64,000 nt of DNA. Origin: a virus. The position numbers were made by a program, and so were the translations under genes. This document shows positions 46,545 through 55,305 of this stretch, piece by piece (position 1 is the first letter of the stretch; each line of letters begins with the position of its first letter). The stretch is taken from positions 1 through 64,000 of the IMG/VR virus record IMGVR_UViG_3300032676_000779; one strand, written 5' to 3'. The notes under the pieces are model-generated. The model worked only from the letters and a program-made list of their open reading frames with translations, made no database searches and was not told the origin of the DNA.

Positions 46545-47426
46545 TCAAATATTTAGTAACTCATGATCTTGTATGTATTTTAATAATTCATCAGCCCAAA
46601 CAGTATGACCTAGTTCATTTGGATGCCAGCCAGTATATCCAGCTTCTCCGCAGTTTTCATCTACATATGTCTTGAATGAATTATTAGTGATGTCTTTGTT
46701 ATAGTACCTAATACTATCTATCGTTTTCCATATAGTGTTATAGTTTATTTTATGAATGATACGGACATCATCATCTGATATACTGATATTACCTAAACCT
46801 AAAGAGTTTATCTGTTCTTCAACATTGATGTCTTGCCACTGATCGATATTAATCTGATTCAATCTATAAAAAGCATTGAAGTTTAAGAATCTGATTTTAT
46901 TCGTTAGGCAAAAATTCTGGAAGTTCAATATTGTAGTAATATACCTAGTAATGTATTCTTCAGGATTCCAAAAATTCAATACATATGTTTTAGTAAGATT
47001 GGCTAATGGTTTTTGTTTATGATCAGTCATGTGCGGATTGAGCCTAAACTTGTAGCTTTCTTTGTCATCATCACTCTTGTACCAAAAATCTCTGCGTTCC
47101 GGCGTAGTCCAACCTACTATGATAAACAGACGATCCGGGTTTATACCTTGGTTTAGTAGGTGCAAAACATATTCTTGCGTCCTAGCTAAGATACTAGCAT
47201 TATCATCTCCGGGTTCAGCTAGGTTTATCACACGACATCTCAATAGTTCTGCTAGCTTAGTTGGCCATATCCGCGGTAATCTATAACTATCATTCTTAGG
47301 AAGATAGTCGATAGTAGTCAGATGATTACCTGGATGTTTTTGTACTAAAGCAGGATCTACTATCTCACACCCGAACGTCCAGCTATCACCGTTCGTTATC
47401 AAAATCAATTCATCAGGTGTAGCCAT
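46545..47426 (-). CDS. SGNH-hydrolase-like protein (first of three)
   Basis: 293 residues. Block I NGDSWTFGCE, block II-like NLAEPGDDNASIL (Gly, Asn), WTTPERRDFW and the C-terminal HPNELGHTVWADELL (His). This is the SGNH esterase/acetyltransferase-like layout. Many phage genomes with glycan clusters carry such proteins. Overlaps the next SGNH gene by 14 bases. Possible O-acyl transfer or removal on glycans. Confidence 0.75.
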   Translation of the reverse strand: MATPDELILITNGDSWTFGCEIVDPALVQKHPGNHLTTIDYLPKNDSYRLPRIWPTKLAELLRCRVINLAEPGDDNASILARTQEYVLHLLNQGINPDRLFIIVGWTTPERRDFWYKSDDDKESYKFRLNPHMTDHKQKPLANLTKTYVLNFWNPEEYITRYITTILNFQNFCLTNKIRFLNFNAFYRLNQINIDQWQDINVEEQINSLGLGNISISDDDVRIIHKINYNTIWKTIDSIRYYNKDITNNSFKTYVDENCGEAGYTGWHPNELGHTVWADELLKYIQDHELLNI

Positions 47427-48216
47427 TCTCTAATAACCTTTCAATTATCAACTGTGCAGTATATTCATGTGCTGGATAATCTGCATGCTGACTTCCTATA
47501 GTATCAGGATATTGTAGAGTCAGCTCTCCCCAATTATGATGTATCAAATCTTTTTTAGGTATCAGATCATCGAACTTATCGTCACTTGCAAGCACTAAGC
47601 AATGTATATCACTGTTTGTTATTCTAGTGTATGCAGACAGTATCAACCCTCTATCATAATCAGATTTGATATTATTGTTAGACCAAACAGTTAGATAATG
47701 TTCTAATAACATTTTTAGTTTTTCAGGTGATTGTGAATGTAGACGTTGGTAATAATCGCTAGGCATTTTCTTTTGTTTTTCTAATGTCTGTAGATAATCA
47801 GGTATCGCCCCGACCTGCTCAGTGAGCAACTTTGGATTATAGCTTGCATCATCTTTTAGATAAAAATCTAACGGTCGATCATGATGCGGTTGTGCATGAT
47901 GATGCGGCGGATACTGATGGTAGTTCAAATGTGATAGGTCTAATGTTATATGCTTTTGAAATTCGTCTTCTAACCATTCGATCCTATCATAACTAGTTAC
48001 ACATAAAATAACGCACTTTGGTTTGGACAGCATCTTACTAGCATATACACCTTGGAGGAATACTGCATAATTAGACGCACTGCCCCTAGCTAATACGACC
48101 AAATCATATTCTAACTTATCTGCGACAAGTTGACCATACCGTTGTTTTTCCATATCAACTAGTCCAATGCCGACATTGAAACTATCACCGCACACCACGA
48201 TCTTTTCTTTATTCAT
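47413..48216 (-). CDS. SGNH-hydrolase-like protein (second of three)
   Basis: 267 residues. VVCGDSFNVGIGLVD at the N-terminus, ARGSASNYAVFLQ, and the end GSQHADYPAHEYTAQLIIE (Asp/His). A His-rich insert YHQYPPHHHAQPHHDRP near residues 100-116 could bind metal. Overlaps both SGNH neighbours. Confidence 0.72.
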   Translation of the reverse strand: MNKEKIVVCGDSFNVGIGLVDMEKQRYGQLVADKLEYDLVVLARGSASNYAVFLQGVYASKMLSKPKCVILCVTSYDRIEWLEDEFQKHITLDLSHLNYHQYPPHHHAQPHHDRPLDFYLKDDASYNPKLLTEQVGAIPDYLQTLEKQKKMPSDYYQRLHSQSPEKLKMLLEHYLTVWSNNNIKSDYDRGLILSAYTRITNSDIHCLVLASDDKFDDLIPKKDLIHHNWGELTLQYPDTIGSQHADYPAHEYTAQLIIERLLENGYT

Positions 48217-49003
48217 AGATGTTATTAAACTCCTGATATAAATGCTCTGCCCATCTTCTGTGACCTTCTATCATAGTATGATGATCAGCAGCCATTGGAA
48301 TTTGATTAGCTACGCAAAAAAGACTCATCACATTTAATGATTCATCACATGAACGTGTATTCAGAATGCATGGTTTCTGCAATACTGAAATTTCTTGTTC
48401 AAATTGTTTTGATATATTAATTTTTTTATATTCCGGTAACCATACTGTTCGCCACGGCAGACTACTAAAAAACAAGTACTTTACACCTAAGTTTTCTAAT
48501 AGATTTTTCATAATATACATTTCTTGAAAAAATCTGATGTAATTGGCACGAAGTGAATATACATTCAAAATATAGTCTTTCTGCCAGTCATCAATAAGTT
48601 TTAAATAATCATTACTAAAGTCAGGTCTAAAGAGTACATCATGCGAACTTACCGGCTGCGTAGCATTAAACATACACCACCCCTCTTTCTGTCCTTCGTG
48701 TAAATAGACTTCACTCCTATCTACAGTTGTCCAGCCTAACATAACTACTAATGAACTATATTTTTCTTTAGGATACTTTCGTAGAAAGTCACATGTAGTT
48801 CTAACCATACGTGCATTGCTTCCTGCACCAAGAGCTTCATTTATATGATCAACTCCAAACTTTTCTGCGACTACCGACGGCCAGGCACATTTCAAAAAAT
48901 AGTTCCATCTTTCTATTAATGGTATGTTTGATAAGCTCGGATCATCATCGATACCGTTTCCTGCTGTCCAGCTACATCCGTTAGCATATAAAAAATCAAT
49001 CAT
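48209..49003 (-). CDS. SGNH-hydrolase-like protein (third of three)
   Basis: 264 residues. NGCSWTAGNGIDDD keeps the Ser but has Cys where GDS has Asp; NEALGAGSNARMVR and LGWTTVDRSEVY correspond to blocks of the 46545 protein; AADHHTMIEGHRRWAEHLY supplies His. The three proteins are divergent tandem copies, so duplication and specialisation is likely. Confidence 0.72.
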   Translation of the reverse strand: MIDFLYANGCSWTAGNGIDDDPSLSNIPLIERWNYFLKCAWPSVVAEKFGVDHINEALGAGSNARMVRTTCDFLRKYPKEKYSSLVVMLGWTTVDRSEVYLHEGQKEGWCMFNATQPVSSHDVLFRPDFSNDYLKLIDDWQKDYILNVYSLRANYIRFFQEMYIMKNLLENLGVKYLFFSSLPWRTVWLPEYKKINISKQFEQEISVLQKPCILNTRSCDESLNVMSLFCVANQIPMAADHHTMIEGHRRWAEHLYQEFNNIYE

Positions 49004-49824
49004 CTTATTGTTCCGTATAATTTATTCTCATTGTTATCCCGAAAAACCTTATATATTTCTTCTTCTGATATAGAACTATAATGTATTAAATCATTCATAA
49101 AACACTCACGAAAATTTGTCATAGGATCAAACATATAAGACTCATAACGATATATCGTGTAACAAACTAAATTAGTTTTGCTCAATGGTTGATTTATAAT
49201 TCCCCTATTTTGTAAAAATCTGTTTAATGCAGCAGATGAATCATGCACTGAGTGTCCAGGCTCTTTGACCAGATCAATCATAATATCAGCAACATTGCTG
49301 TTTGTAACCCAAAAAACATCAGCTAATATATTATCACAGTGCGGGTCACTATAAATCGTCGATTTGGATAAGTCTATGTTAGATAGCTCACTTCCAAAGT
49401 TTTTAGCTGTAGGAAATATAACATCAGGACGGATCTTTATGACTACATCATATTTAAAATTGTTCTCTATCTCGTACTGCCTTTAAAGCTCAAAGCTTCT
49501 ACAAAGAGTATGCCATACTATAGGAAATTGGTTATTAGTCATATGACTATTCATGAACTCTGAATAACTATCTACTTTGTATCTTATCGGATTATATAAT
49601 TCGATAAATTTCTGTAATTTTTCTTGAGATAAGGCTTCATCCGGGCGTTGAATAAATCGAATATTATTCCAATGTGTTCTAGCAAACGGTTTATTAGTTT
49701 CATAATCCCAGGTGTGCAGGAAAAAATCACAATCCGGCAGCATATCTCCTAAGTAACGGGTGATGTTAACATAACAGTTTATCCCTGTTCTGATCAATCC
49801 ACTGAAACACACAGCAATCTTCAT
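49000..49824 (-). pseudogene. Glycosyltransferase-like gene with one in-frame TAA
   Basis: The ATG at 49824 starts MKIAVCFSGLIRTGINCYVN and the frame stops at TAA (49485-49483) after 113 codons at CRSFEL. The same frame continues uninterrupted: RQYEIENNFKYDVVIKIRPD, then SDPHCDNILADVFWV, down to the stop at 49000. The paralogue at 50674 has ANLKRQYEIEHNFEYDVV, so TAA replaces a Lys codon (AAA). Without it the product would be 274 residues. A single nonsense change, suppression or an assembly error could explain this. A shorter product could restart at 49281. Confidence 0.75.
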
Positions 49825-50687
49825 CTGAATAGATTTCTTTCTACTTGTAGTATTGCATCTGCGTCTTGCGGTAAACTATACAATTCTGCTGCCTTTTTCC
49901 TAAATATATAAGTGTTAAATATTAGGTTTGTTTCTTGTACTCTTATATTCTTTAGCATAAGCCATTTATATAAGCAGACATTATATCCGCATATTTTTAT
50001 ATAAGGATCATTCCAGTTAGCATCTAATAATTCCCAGAATTTACCTGTACTATAGTATCTATAAAAATCACAAACAGTATTCATCACCCTACTTGAACCG
50101 AAGAATAACACATCAGTAAAATGATTCTGCCAATATTCCATCGGGAATGTATTTGTCGAACCATATATTGCAGTTGGTTCTATTCTACCTGGTAAGTAAT
50201 CCTCAAACTTTGTACCCGGTGTATAATAACTATCATGCCTTGCTCTGACAACTAGATCAAAACGCATGTCATTTTCTATTTCATACATAGTTTTGAGCCA
50301 GTTAGCCTGCATGATACTGTAGCTCATGTGAACGTATACTGTAGGTTTAGCTAGGTTAGCTGCTACTTTCATACCAAAAGTACATTCATCAAAACTTAAT
50401 ACGCTTGGTATCGGAGTGACATCGATTACAGTTTTATCTTCGATCAATAATTTTTCGTAGTTTATAGCTGATATCATATTCTGGTATAGCTCGTCCTTAG
50501 GATAAGATTCACATTTCTCTATACCATAAAATCTATGTTCTTTCGTGTATTCACTGTCTGTCCACGTGTGTCCAAAAAACTTTATGTCATGGATATCACT
50601 CTTGAAAAATTCAAGTATATTCTCGCTACAATGGTTCCATGTGCGAGGCTCTCCGCTCAGACACACTGCTATTTTATATGACTTCAT
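49821..50687 (-). CDS. Glycosyltransferase-like protein (SGxPRTW family)
   Basis: 288 residues. IAVCLSGEPRTWNHCSENIL at the start, FFGHTWTDSEY, then MYEIENDMRFDLVVRARHDS with the R-x-R-x-D element, and MNTVCDFYRYYSTGKF. Same family as the two flanking genes. The N-terminal Rossmann-like strand and the acidic RxRxD motif suggest a GT-A-type transferase, not proven. 4-base overlap with the interrupted gene. Confidence 0.7.
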   Translation of the reverse strand: MKSYKIAVCLSGEPRTWNHCSENILEFFKSDIHDIKFFGHTWTDSEYTKEHRFYGIEKCESYPKDELYQNMISAINYEKLLIEDKTVIDVTPIPSVLSFDECTFGMKVAANLAKPTVYVHMSYSIMQANWLKTMYEIENDMRFDLVVRARHDSYYTPGTKFEDYLPGRIEPTAIYGSTNTFPMEYWQNHFTDVLFFGSSRVMNTVCDFYRYYSTGKFWELLDANWNDPYIKICGYNVCLYKWLMLKNIRVQETNLIFNTYIFRKKAAELYSLPQDADAILQVERNLFR

Positions 50688-51459
50688 ATGATGCTAACTC
50701 TTTCTTGATATCAAGATATTCTTGGCTTCTCAATATCTTTATACTCTGAGGACAACTGACGTTTTTTATTCCACTAGCACATAAAAAAGGATATAGTGCA
50801 ACTTCCGGCGCCGGCGGGGGACATTGTATGTGCGGGGGCACCACATGATTACTATCGATAAACTGCAATGAATGAATAAATTCTGCTGCTTGGTCATACG
50901 TATAGCTATCAGCAAAATGAAACGTGTCACCGATCATAAATGATTCTACATTATCCACGTATCCGTTGCTCTTAGAATATAAACAGTTGGGACGAACTTC
51001 ACGGGGCATGTTTAGATTTTCCATGAAGTATAGATCAGTCCGCATCCTAAACACAACATCATATTCGAAGTTGTGTTCGATCTCATATTGTCGTTTTAGA
51101 TTAGCAGCATAATATATACTATAATACTGGCTTCTACACCACCATCCTATCGGATTATTCACATACTCAGTTAGTATACTAGGATCTTTGTCGAACAGTG
51201 TTGGATTGACATTTCTATTATCAAACTTGTATTTCTTTGGCTGATATGTATCTATGATATCTTGTTTTTCTTCTTCAGTGATATGTACGTCTTTGAGGGA
51301 ACGGACACCAGACTGTAATACTATCGTAGGTAAAGTATTATAATCCCATAGATGAAAGAAAATATCTTTCTCTACATTAGGTAACAAATGTTCTATCCAA
51401 TTTGAATATGTCTTTTTCCATGTCCTCGGCTGACCACTTATGCATAGTGCTACACGCAT
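50674..51459 (-). CDS. Glycosyltransferase-like protein (SGxPRTW family)
   Basis: 261 residues from ATG 51459, which overlaps the radical SAM stop as TGATG. MRVALCISGQPRTWKKTYSN, DIFFHLWDYNTLP, KRQYEIEHNFEYDVVFRMRT with DLYF, and SYTYDQAAEFIHSLQF. A complete copy of the family, useful as reference for the interrupted gene at 49000. Probably transfers a sugar in the glycan pathway. Confidence 0.7.
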   Translation of the reverse strand: MRVALCISGQPRTWKKTYSNWIEHLLPNVEKDIFFHLWDYNTLPTIVLQSGVRSLKDVHITEEEKQDIIDTYQPKKYKFDNRNVNPTLFDKDPSILTEYVNNPIGWWCRSQYYSIYYAANLKRQYEIEHNFEYDVVFRMRTDLYFMENLNMPREVRPNCLYSKSNGYVDNVESFMIGDTFHFADSYTYDQAAEFIHSLQFIDSNHVVPPHIQCPPPAPEVALYPFLCASGIKNVSCPQSIKILRSQEYLDIKKELASYEVI

Positions 51460-52856
51460 CACATATTCTTCCACTTATAATAAACATTCTCATATTCAGG
51501 GAATGTTTCTAAGAAATTCGTACCACGGCGCGTGTCATGCTCATCAACGAAAGTGATGAAGTTCTTGCGATTCGTGTTTGTCCATTCATTAACCACATCA
51601 TCTTTAGTGAGGTTATAGATTCGTTTTAACTTGTCAGCCTCATGTTCAAAAAAGCCGCGATTTGCAGTACCGTACCAGTTTTTGTTTTCTATGTTTTGAT
51701 AAATGAATGTCACCTGATCGTAGATCATCTGAAGTTGTTCAGGCTCTATGATGAATACTGCCTGATGAGTTGGAAATCTAAGATAAGGAATATCTAATAG
51801 CATAGGAGTTCTTACATCATCCCAACGATGATATTCTTTCTTGATATCTAAGATATCCTTGAGGAATGGAATATATGAAGTTATACTTAGAAAGTTATAG
51901 GTACTCATGATAGTAAACTGTATACCCGGAACTTCTCTATAAGTCTTATGAATATTAGTTAGCCAACGCTCATAGTTCATGCCAAACCTGATATACTCAC
52001 TCTGTTTACCGTGTGCTTCAGCACTTGTGAATATCTTGATGTTTTTCAGTTTTTTTTCTTCAGATATTATCTTGATCTTTTCTAAGAACCTATTGAAAAT
52101 ATCATCAGGAACATTCATGTTCGTATTGATGGCAACTTCTAGATTTGGATTAGGGTTATCGATGATATAATCCAGCACCTTGAAGGTGTTCTTGTTTAGT
52201 AGCGGCTCGCCTCCGGTAATTCTGAAGTGCTGTAGACTATTATACATCTTTGGCCACCACTTCCAGAAAGCCTCTACATATGGATTTTCTTCTCTATTGA
52301 GAATAGGCATCATATTTTGGCTTTTCAACCAATCTAGATTATTGAACCTATCTGTGGTAGGATAAGGTCCGAACCGTTCGATCTCTTCCATCCATTGACT
52401 ACTGATATGAGGTGCACAATAACTGCATTTGAAATTGCATACATTACCAAAGCTTACTTCTACATAGCTTGGATCAACATCATCATCCCATGGCTTATTG
52501 GCGATATCCTGTATAAAAGGATTAGCCCATTTATCTGCACTCTTGTATATTCTGTCACTATGGCTATCACCTTGATCCTCTACTCGCCAGCAATAATCAC
52601 ATTCTGCTGGACGCTCACCTTCAAGCATCATCTTCCTTTGTAATTTTTTATAATTACTATTGTGCAGTGCAGTAGGATTTATTTGAATTTCTTGTACAGG
52701 AACATGATGCGTTTTAGGATGGTGGCAACTATGCGTGTGTCCATTTTGTAGATGCATAGTTACTTGTTTCCACTTAGCAGCACAGAATGTTTTGCTAACA
52801 GAATCTAGTTCATTTTTAACATTTTCTAAATGTTGTTGATAACCATTATTTGACAT
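51459..52856 (-). CDS. Radical SAM protein (twitch-type)
   Basis: 465 residues. The N-terminal Cys/His-rich part has SCHHPKTHHV and AECDYCWRVEDQGDSHSDR, an auxiliary cluster or twitch domain. The radical SAM CxxxCxxC motif is SFGNVCNFKCSYCAPH, then FRITGGEPLLNKNTF (GGEP). These enzymes in phage and bacterial glycan islands are of unknown chemistry; oxidation, epimerisation or peptide/sugar modification are possible. Coupled to the SGxPRTW genes downstream. Confidence 0.85.
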   Translation of the reverse strand: MSNNGYQQHLENVKNELDSVSKTFCAAKWKQVTMHLQNGHTHSCHHPKTHHVPVQEIQINPTALHNSNYKKLQRKMMLEGERPAECDYCWRVEDQGDSHSDRIYKSADKWANPFIQDIANKPWDDDVDPSYVEVSFGNVCNFKCSYCAPHISSQWMEEIERFGPYPTTDRFNNLDWLKSQNMMPILNREENPYVEAFWKWWPKMYNSLQHFRITGGEPLLNKNTFKVLDYIIDNPNPNLEVAINTNMNVPDDIFNRFLEKIKIISEEKKLKNIKIFTSAEAHGKQSEYIRFGMNYERWLTNIHKTYREVPGIQFTIMSTYNFLSITSYIPFLKDILDIKKEYHRWDDVRTPMLLDIPYLRFPTHQAVFIIEPEQLQMIYDQVTFIYQNIENKNWYGTANRGFFEHEADKLKRIYNLTKDDVVNEWTNTNRKNFITFVDEHDTRRGTNFLETFPEYENVYYKWKNM

Positions 52857-52859
52857 ATT

Positions 52860-53801
52860 TTACCATCCTTCAATTTTACGAATCACGTCCATCTCTTTAA
52901 CTAAAGGACCTAAATTATACTTATCTGCATTATAATGTCTCTTGAAGAACTTACTTTGGTCTGCACTTAGCGTACAGATTGGCAAATCCAACTTGTCTTG
53001 AAGTTCTTCTCCGATAACTTCTGCGTAATGATGCGGATTATTCTTGTGCTTGTCCCATAACTCAGGAAAGTTGTCGAACCACATGACATTGGTGTGATCC
53101 CAGTCAGTCAGCATCGTCATCTGCGTTCCGAGCCGAGCACCGTATATTGCCCAATAACCATTCTCTACGTCCGCACCTACGTTGTGCCAGATTGTCAGAT
53201 TGTTTAGATTGCGACTTGACACTCTAGCTTTAAAATCATCAATGCTGGGCTTTGCACCCTTATCGAGAACCATCTTTACGCCCTCCCTAAATCCGGCTCT
53301 CCAGGCTTGGAAAGGGGTATAGTTTGGGTAAGTTACTGAATAACAGTCGTGCATTGCCCAATACAGATTGTTACTGGAATCCATGCAGAAATCTACCGTA
53401 GTGGTTGGATCACCGTCTGAACTTTCATGTGTGTGCATGTTCGCTACATATGTCTTAGTCCAGCTAGAGATACCACCGTTACCGTAACGAAGACCGTTAA
53501 TAGCATTAATAGCTCGCCAACGATATTGTGCTAACTTGTAGCTAGGATCCTTATCTGTAAAATCTAACTGAATGTTGAAGAAGTCTTCGTTAGGAAGATT
53601 GTCACCGTCAATTAGAATGAAGCGTTCAGTGTCGGAAGCTTCTGCTGCTGCCTTGTGTGCCGCATCGCTGCCCTTTACTCCATCGACTCTCTTGGCCCAC
53701 GGAACCATGTTCTTAATCTTGAGCCAGAATTCCTCTTTCTGGGGTTCATCGTAACTTAAGTAGATTACGTCTAAGTCGGCAATGTCTACTATGTCACTCA
53801 T
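52860..53801 (-). CDS. Glycosyltransferase-like protein related to the 37407 C-terminus
   Basis: 313 residues. DLDVIYLSYDEPQKEEFWLK, AKRVDGVKGSDAAHKAAAEA, then FILIDGDNLPNEDFF (DGD metal site). PFQAWRAGFREGVKMVLDKG matches STWRTAFREVVKLKAED in the 37407 protein. Likely a GT-A fold transferase. It lies between the radical SAM gene and a set of small genes. Confidence 0.72.
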   Translation of the reverse strand: MSDIVDIADLDVIYLSYDEPQKEEFWLKIKNMVPWAKRVDGVKGSDAAHKAAAEASDTERFILIDGDNLPNEDFFNIQLDFTDKDPSYKLAQYRWRAINAINGLRYGNGGISSWTKTYVANMHTHESSDGDPTTTVDFCMDSSNNLYWAMHDCYSVTYPNYTPFQAWRAGFREGVKMVLDKGAKPSIDDFKARVSSRNLNNLTIWHNVGADVENGYWAIYGARLGTQMTMLTDWDHTNVMWFDNFPELWDKHKNNPHHYAEVIGEELQDKLDLPICTLSADQSKFFKRHYNADKYNLGPLVKEMDVIRKIEGW

Positions 53802-53998
53802 ACAATCTTTATACCGTTTCTAGAAACAACTGTAATATGATCAATTTCCTCAAGCTTGAGTTGTACTGCGGTAGATTCCTTTTCTTTGTTATACCAGGAT
53901 GCTTCTACTACAGTATAGTGTATATCTTTATTATTCCACCATGGTCCATCAAATTTAATCTTCATTCCAGGTTTGATGTCTAATTCTTTAGAGTTCAT
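53798..53998 (-). CDS. Small beta-barrel-like hypothetical protein
   Basis: 66 residues. IKPGMKIKFDGPWWNNKDIH then VEASWYNKEKESTAVQL suggests a small SH3-like or OB barrel. Overlaps both neighbours (4 and 11 bases). Function unknown. Confidence 0.6.
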   Translation of the reverse strand: MNSKELDIKPGMKIKFDGPWWNNKDIHYTVVEASWYNKEKESTAVQLKLEEIDHITVVSRNGIKIV

Positions 53999-54311
53999 AT
54001 GTTTCTAATTCCCAATATTGTCCGTCATTGTCAGTCGTAATAATACTCATATCTTCTTGCTCGCACAGCGTTCCTTTGTCACTCTTGCGCAATCGTGAAA
54101 CTGTAGTAGCACCTTGTCTAACTAACTTACCATCGATTACTCTTAAATCATGTCGGCATTCTGCATACGTTTGAGCATCGATTTCTATGAAGTTACCTTC
54201 AGGCTTTTCACATGTATAGAACAGTACCTTTCCCCTATCATCATAGTATAATCTAAACGTAGGAGGAACTATTACCGGCGGCTCCCAGATGATTATATGT
54301 TCTTCGTTCAT
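53988..54311 (-). CDS. Conserved phage protein, unknown function
   Basis: 107 residues. PTFRLYYDDRGKVLFYTCEK, then EGNFIEIDAQTYAECRHDLR and VIDGKLVRQ form a patterned core that recurs in T4-like phages next to glycosyltransferases. 4-base overlap with the 54308 gene. Function unknown. Confidence 0.68.
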   Translation of the reverse strand: MNEEHIIIWEPPVIVPPTFRLYYDDRGKVLFYTCEKPEGNFIEIDAQTYAECRHDLRVIDGKLVRQGATTVSRLRKSDKGTLCEQEDMSIITTDNDGQYWELETYEL

Positions 54312-55063
54312 TTTATATTCTCTAATATAGTATTAGCGAATTCTTTATTATAATAGTGAACTGGATACATCTGTGCGATAGTGTTGATTCTAAATGTATG
54401 TGGTAGAATCTCATATATTAGAGTATCTGTCCAGTTGTCTGTAAATAGTCCGTTGATGAACTGCTTCATGTGCACCATCCCATAAGGCTTGAACTGAGGC
54501 AAAGTAGTTTTCTCCGCGCCTATCACATGACATGCAATCGCATATACCCAGTCTGTGGTAGCAGGTTCATCAACGTTGCACTTTAAAGTGCCACGAATTT
54601 CGTCCCAATTTTCAAAGACTTTTCGTACTATATCAAAAAACTGTTTAGCCAAATCCGATTTTCTAAAATATGTGATCGCATTGTAACAGTCAGGAAGATT
54701 GTTGTCAACGATAAACTTACGATAGTAAGTAACATCAGATATTTCTTGCTTGAAATTTCTGACATGAGTAGATACTACAACATCACGTTCCTTAAGAACG
54801 TCCCACCAGTAATCAATCGATTGCGGAATGTACATATCAGCTTCCAACTTGATGGTGTACTCATACGGAGAGGCGTCGTATACTTGCCAATCGTTTTGCA
54901 GTTTCCAATTCGTATTTGGTGCCTGATCTCCATATGGCAACATGTCAGTTGTGATTATGGTCACGTTGGTATCGGGCATCGTTAGTTTAATGCTTGCTTC
55001 CAATGCTTTAGCACATGTGACATATTTGTCACCCTGTGCCATAATCACAAATCCTCTATTCAT
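54308..55063 (-). CDS. Glycosyltransferase-like protein, GT-A fold
   Basis: 251 residues. MNRGFVIMAQGDKYVTCAKA and LEASIKLTMPDTNVTIITTD form the first Rossmann strands; YTIKLEADMYIPQSIDYWWD gives an ExD metal motif; CYNAITYFRKSDLAKQFFDI follows. Similar to uncharacterised phage glycosyltransferases. Target glycan unknown. Neighbours form one overlapping block. Confidence 0.75.
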   Translation of the reverse strand: MNRGFVIMAQGDKYVTCAKALEASIKLTMPDTNVTIITTDMLPYGDQAPNTNWKLQNDWQVYDASPYEYTIKLEADMYIPQSIDYWWDVLKERDVVVSTHVRNFKQEISDVTYYRKFIVDNNLPDCYNAITYFRKSDLAKQFFDIVRKVFENWDEIRGTLKCNVDEPATTDWVYAIACHVIGAEKTTLPQFKPYGMVHMKQFINGLFTDNWTDTLIYEILPHTFRINTIAQMYPVHYYNKEFANTILENIK

Positions 55064-55305
55064 TAGAAAGAAATTCCGAATTTTTCAAATACTCTAGTTT
55101 GATCGTCTAGTTCATCTTCTTGATCCTTAATACATTCTTGCACTTTCATGATCAATAATTCATGATATTTTTCTACTAAGGCTCTACGGGTGGCTACTTC
55201 TATCGTTTTATCTCGGGACTGTTCTACTAAATGTAAGTTGGCTACAGCCACACCATACTGTTTGGCCACTTCATATGTGGCAGCGTCAATGATTGGTTTA
55301 CTCAT
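55063..55305 (-). CDS. Small helical protein
   Basis: 80 residues, almost wholly helical: YEVAKQYGVAVANLHLVEQS, ATRRALVEKYHELLIMKVQE then DQEDELDDQTRVFEKFGISF. Between two glycosyltransferase-like genes with overlaps on both sides. Function unknown. Confidence 0.6.
   Translation of the reverse strand: MSKPIIDAATYEVAKQYGVAVANLHLVEQSRDKTIEVATRRALVEKYHELLIMKVQECIKDQEDELDDQTRVFEKFGISF

Noticed and set aside
49000-49824. Reassignment of TAA as a sense codon
   Set aside because: TAA ends many clear genes in the window (for example terL and the RNA ligase), so a global change of code is excluded.
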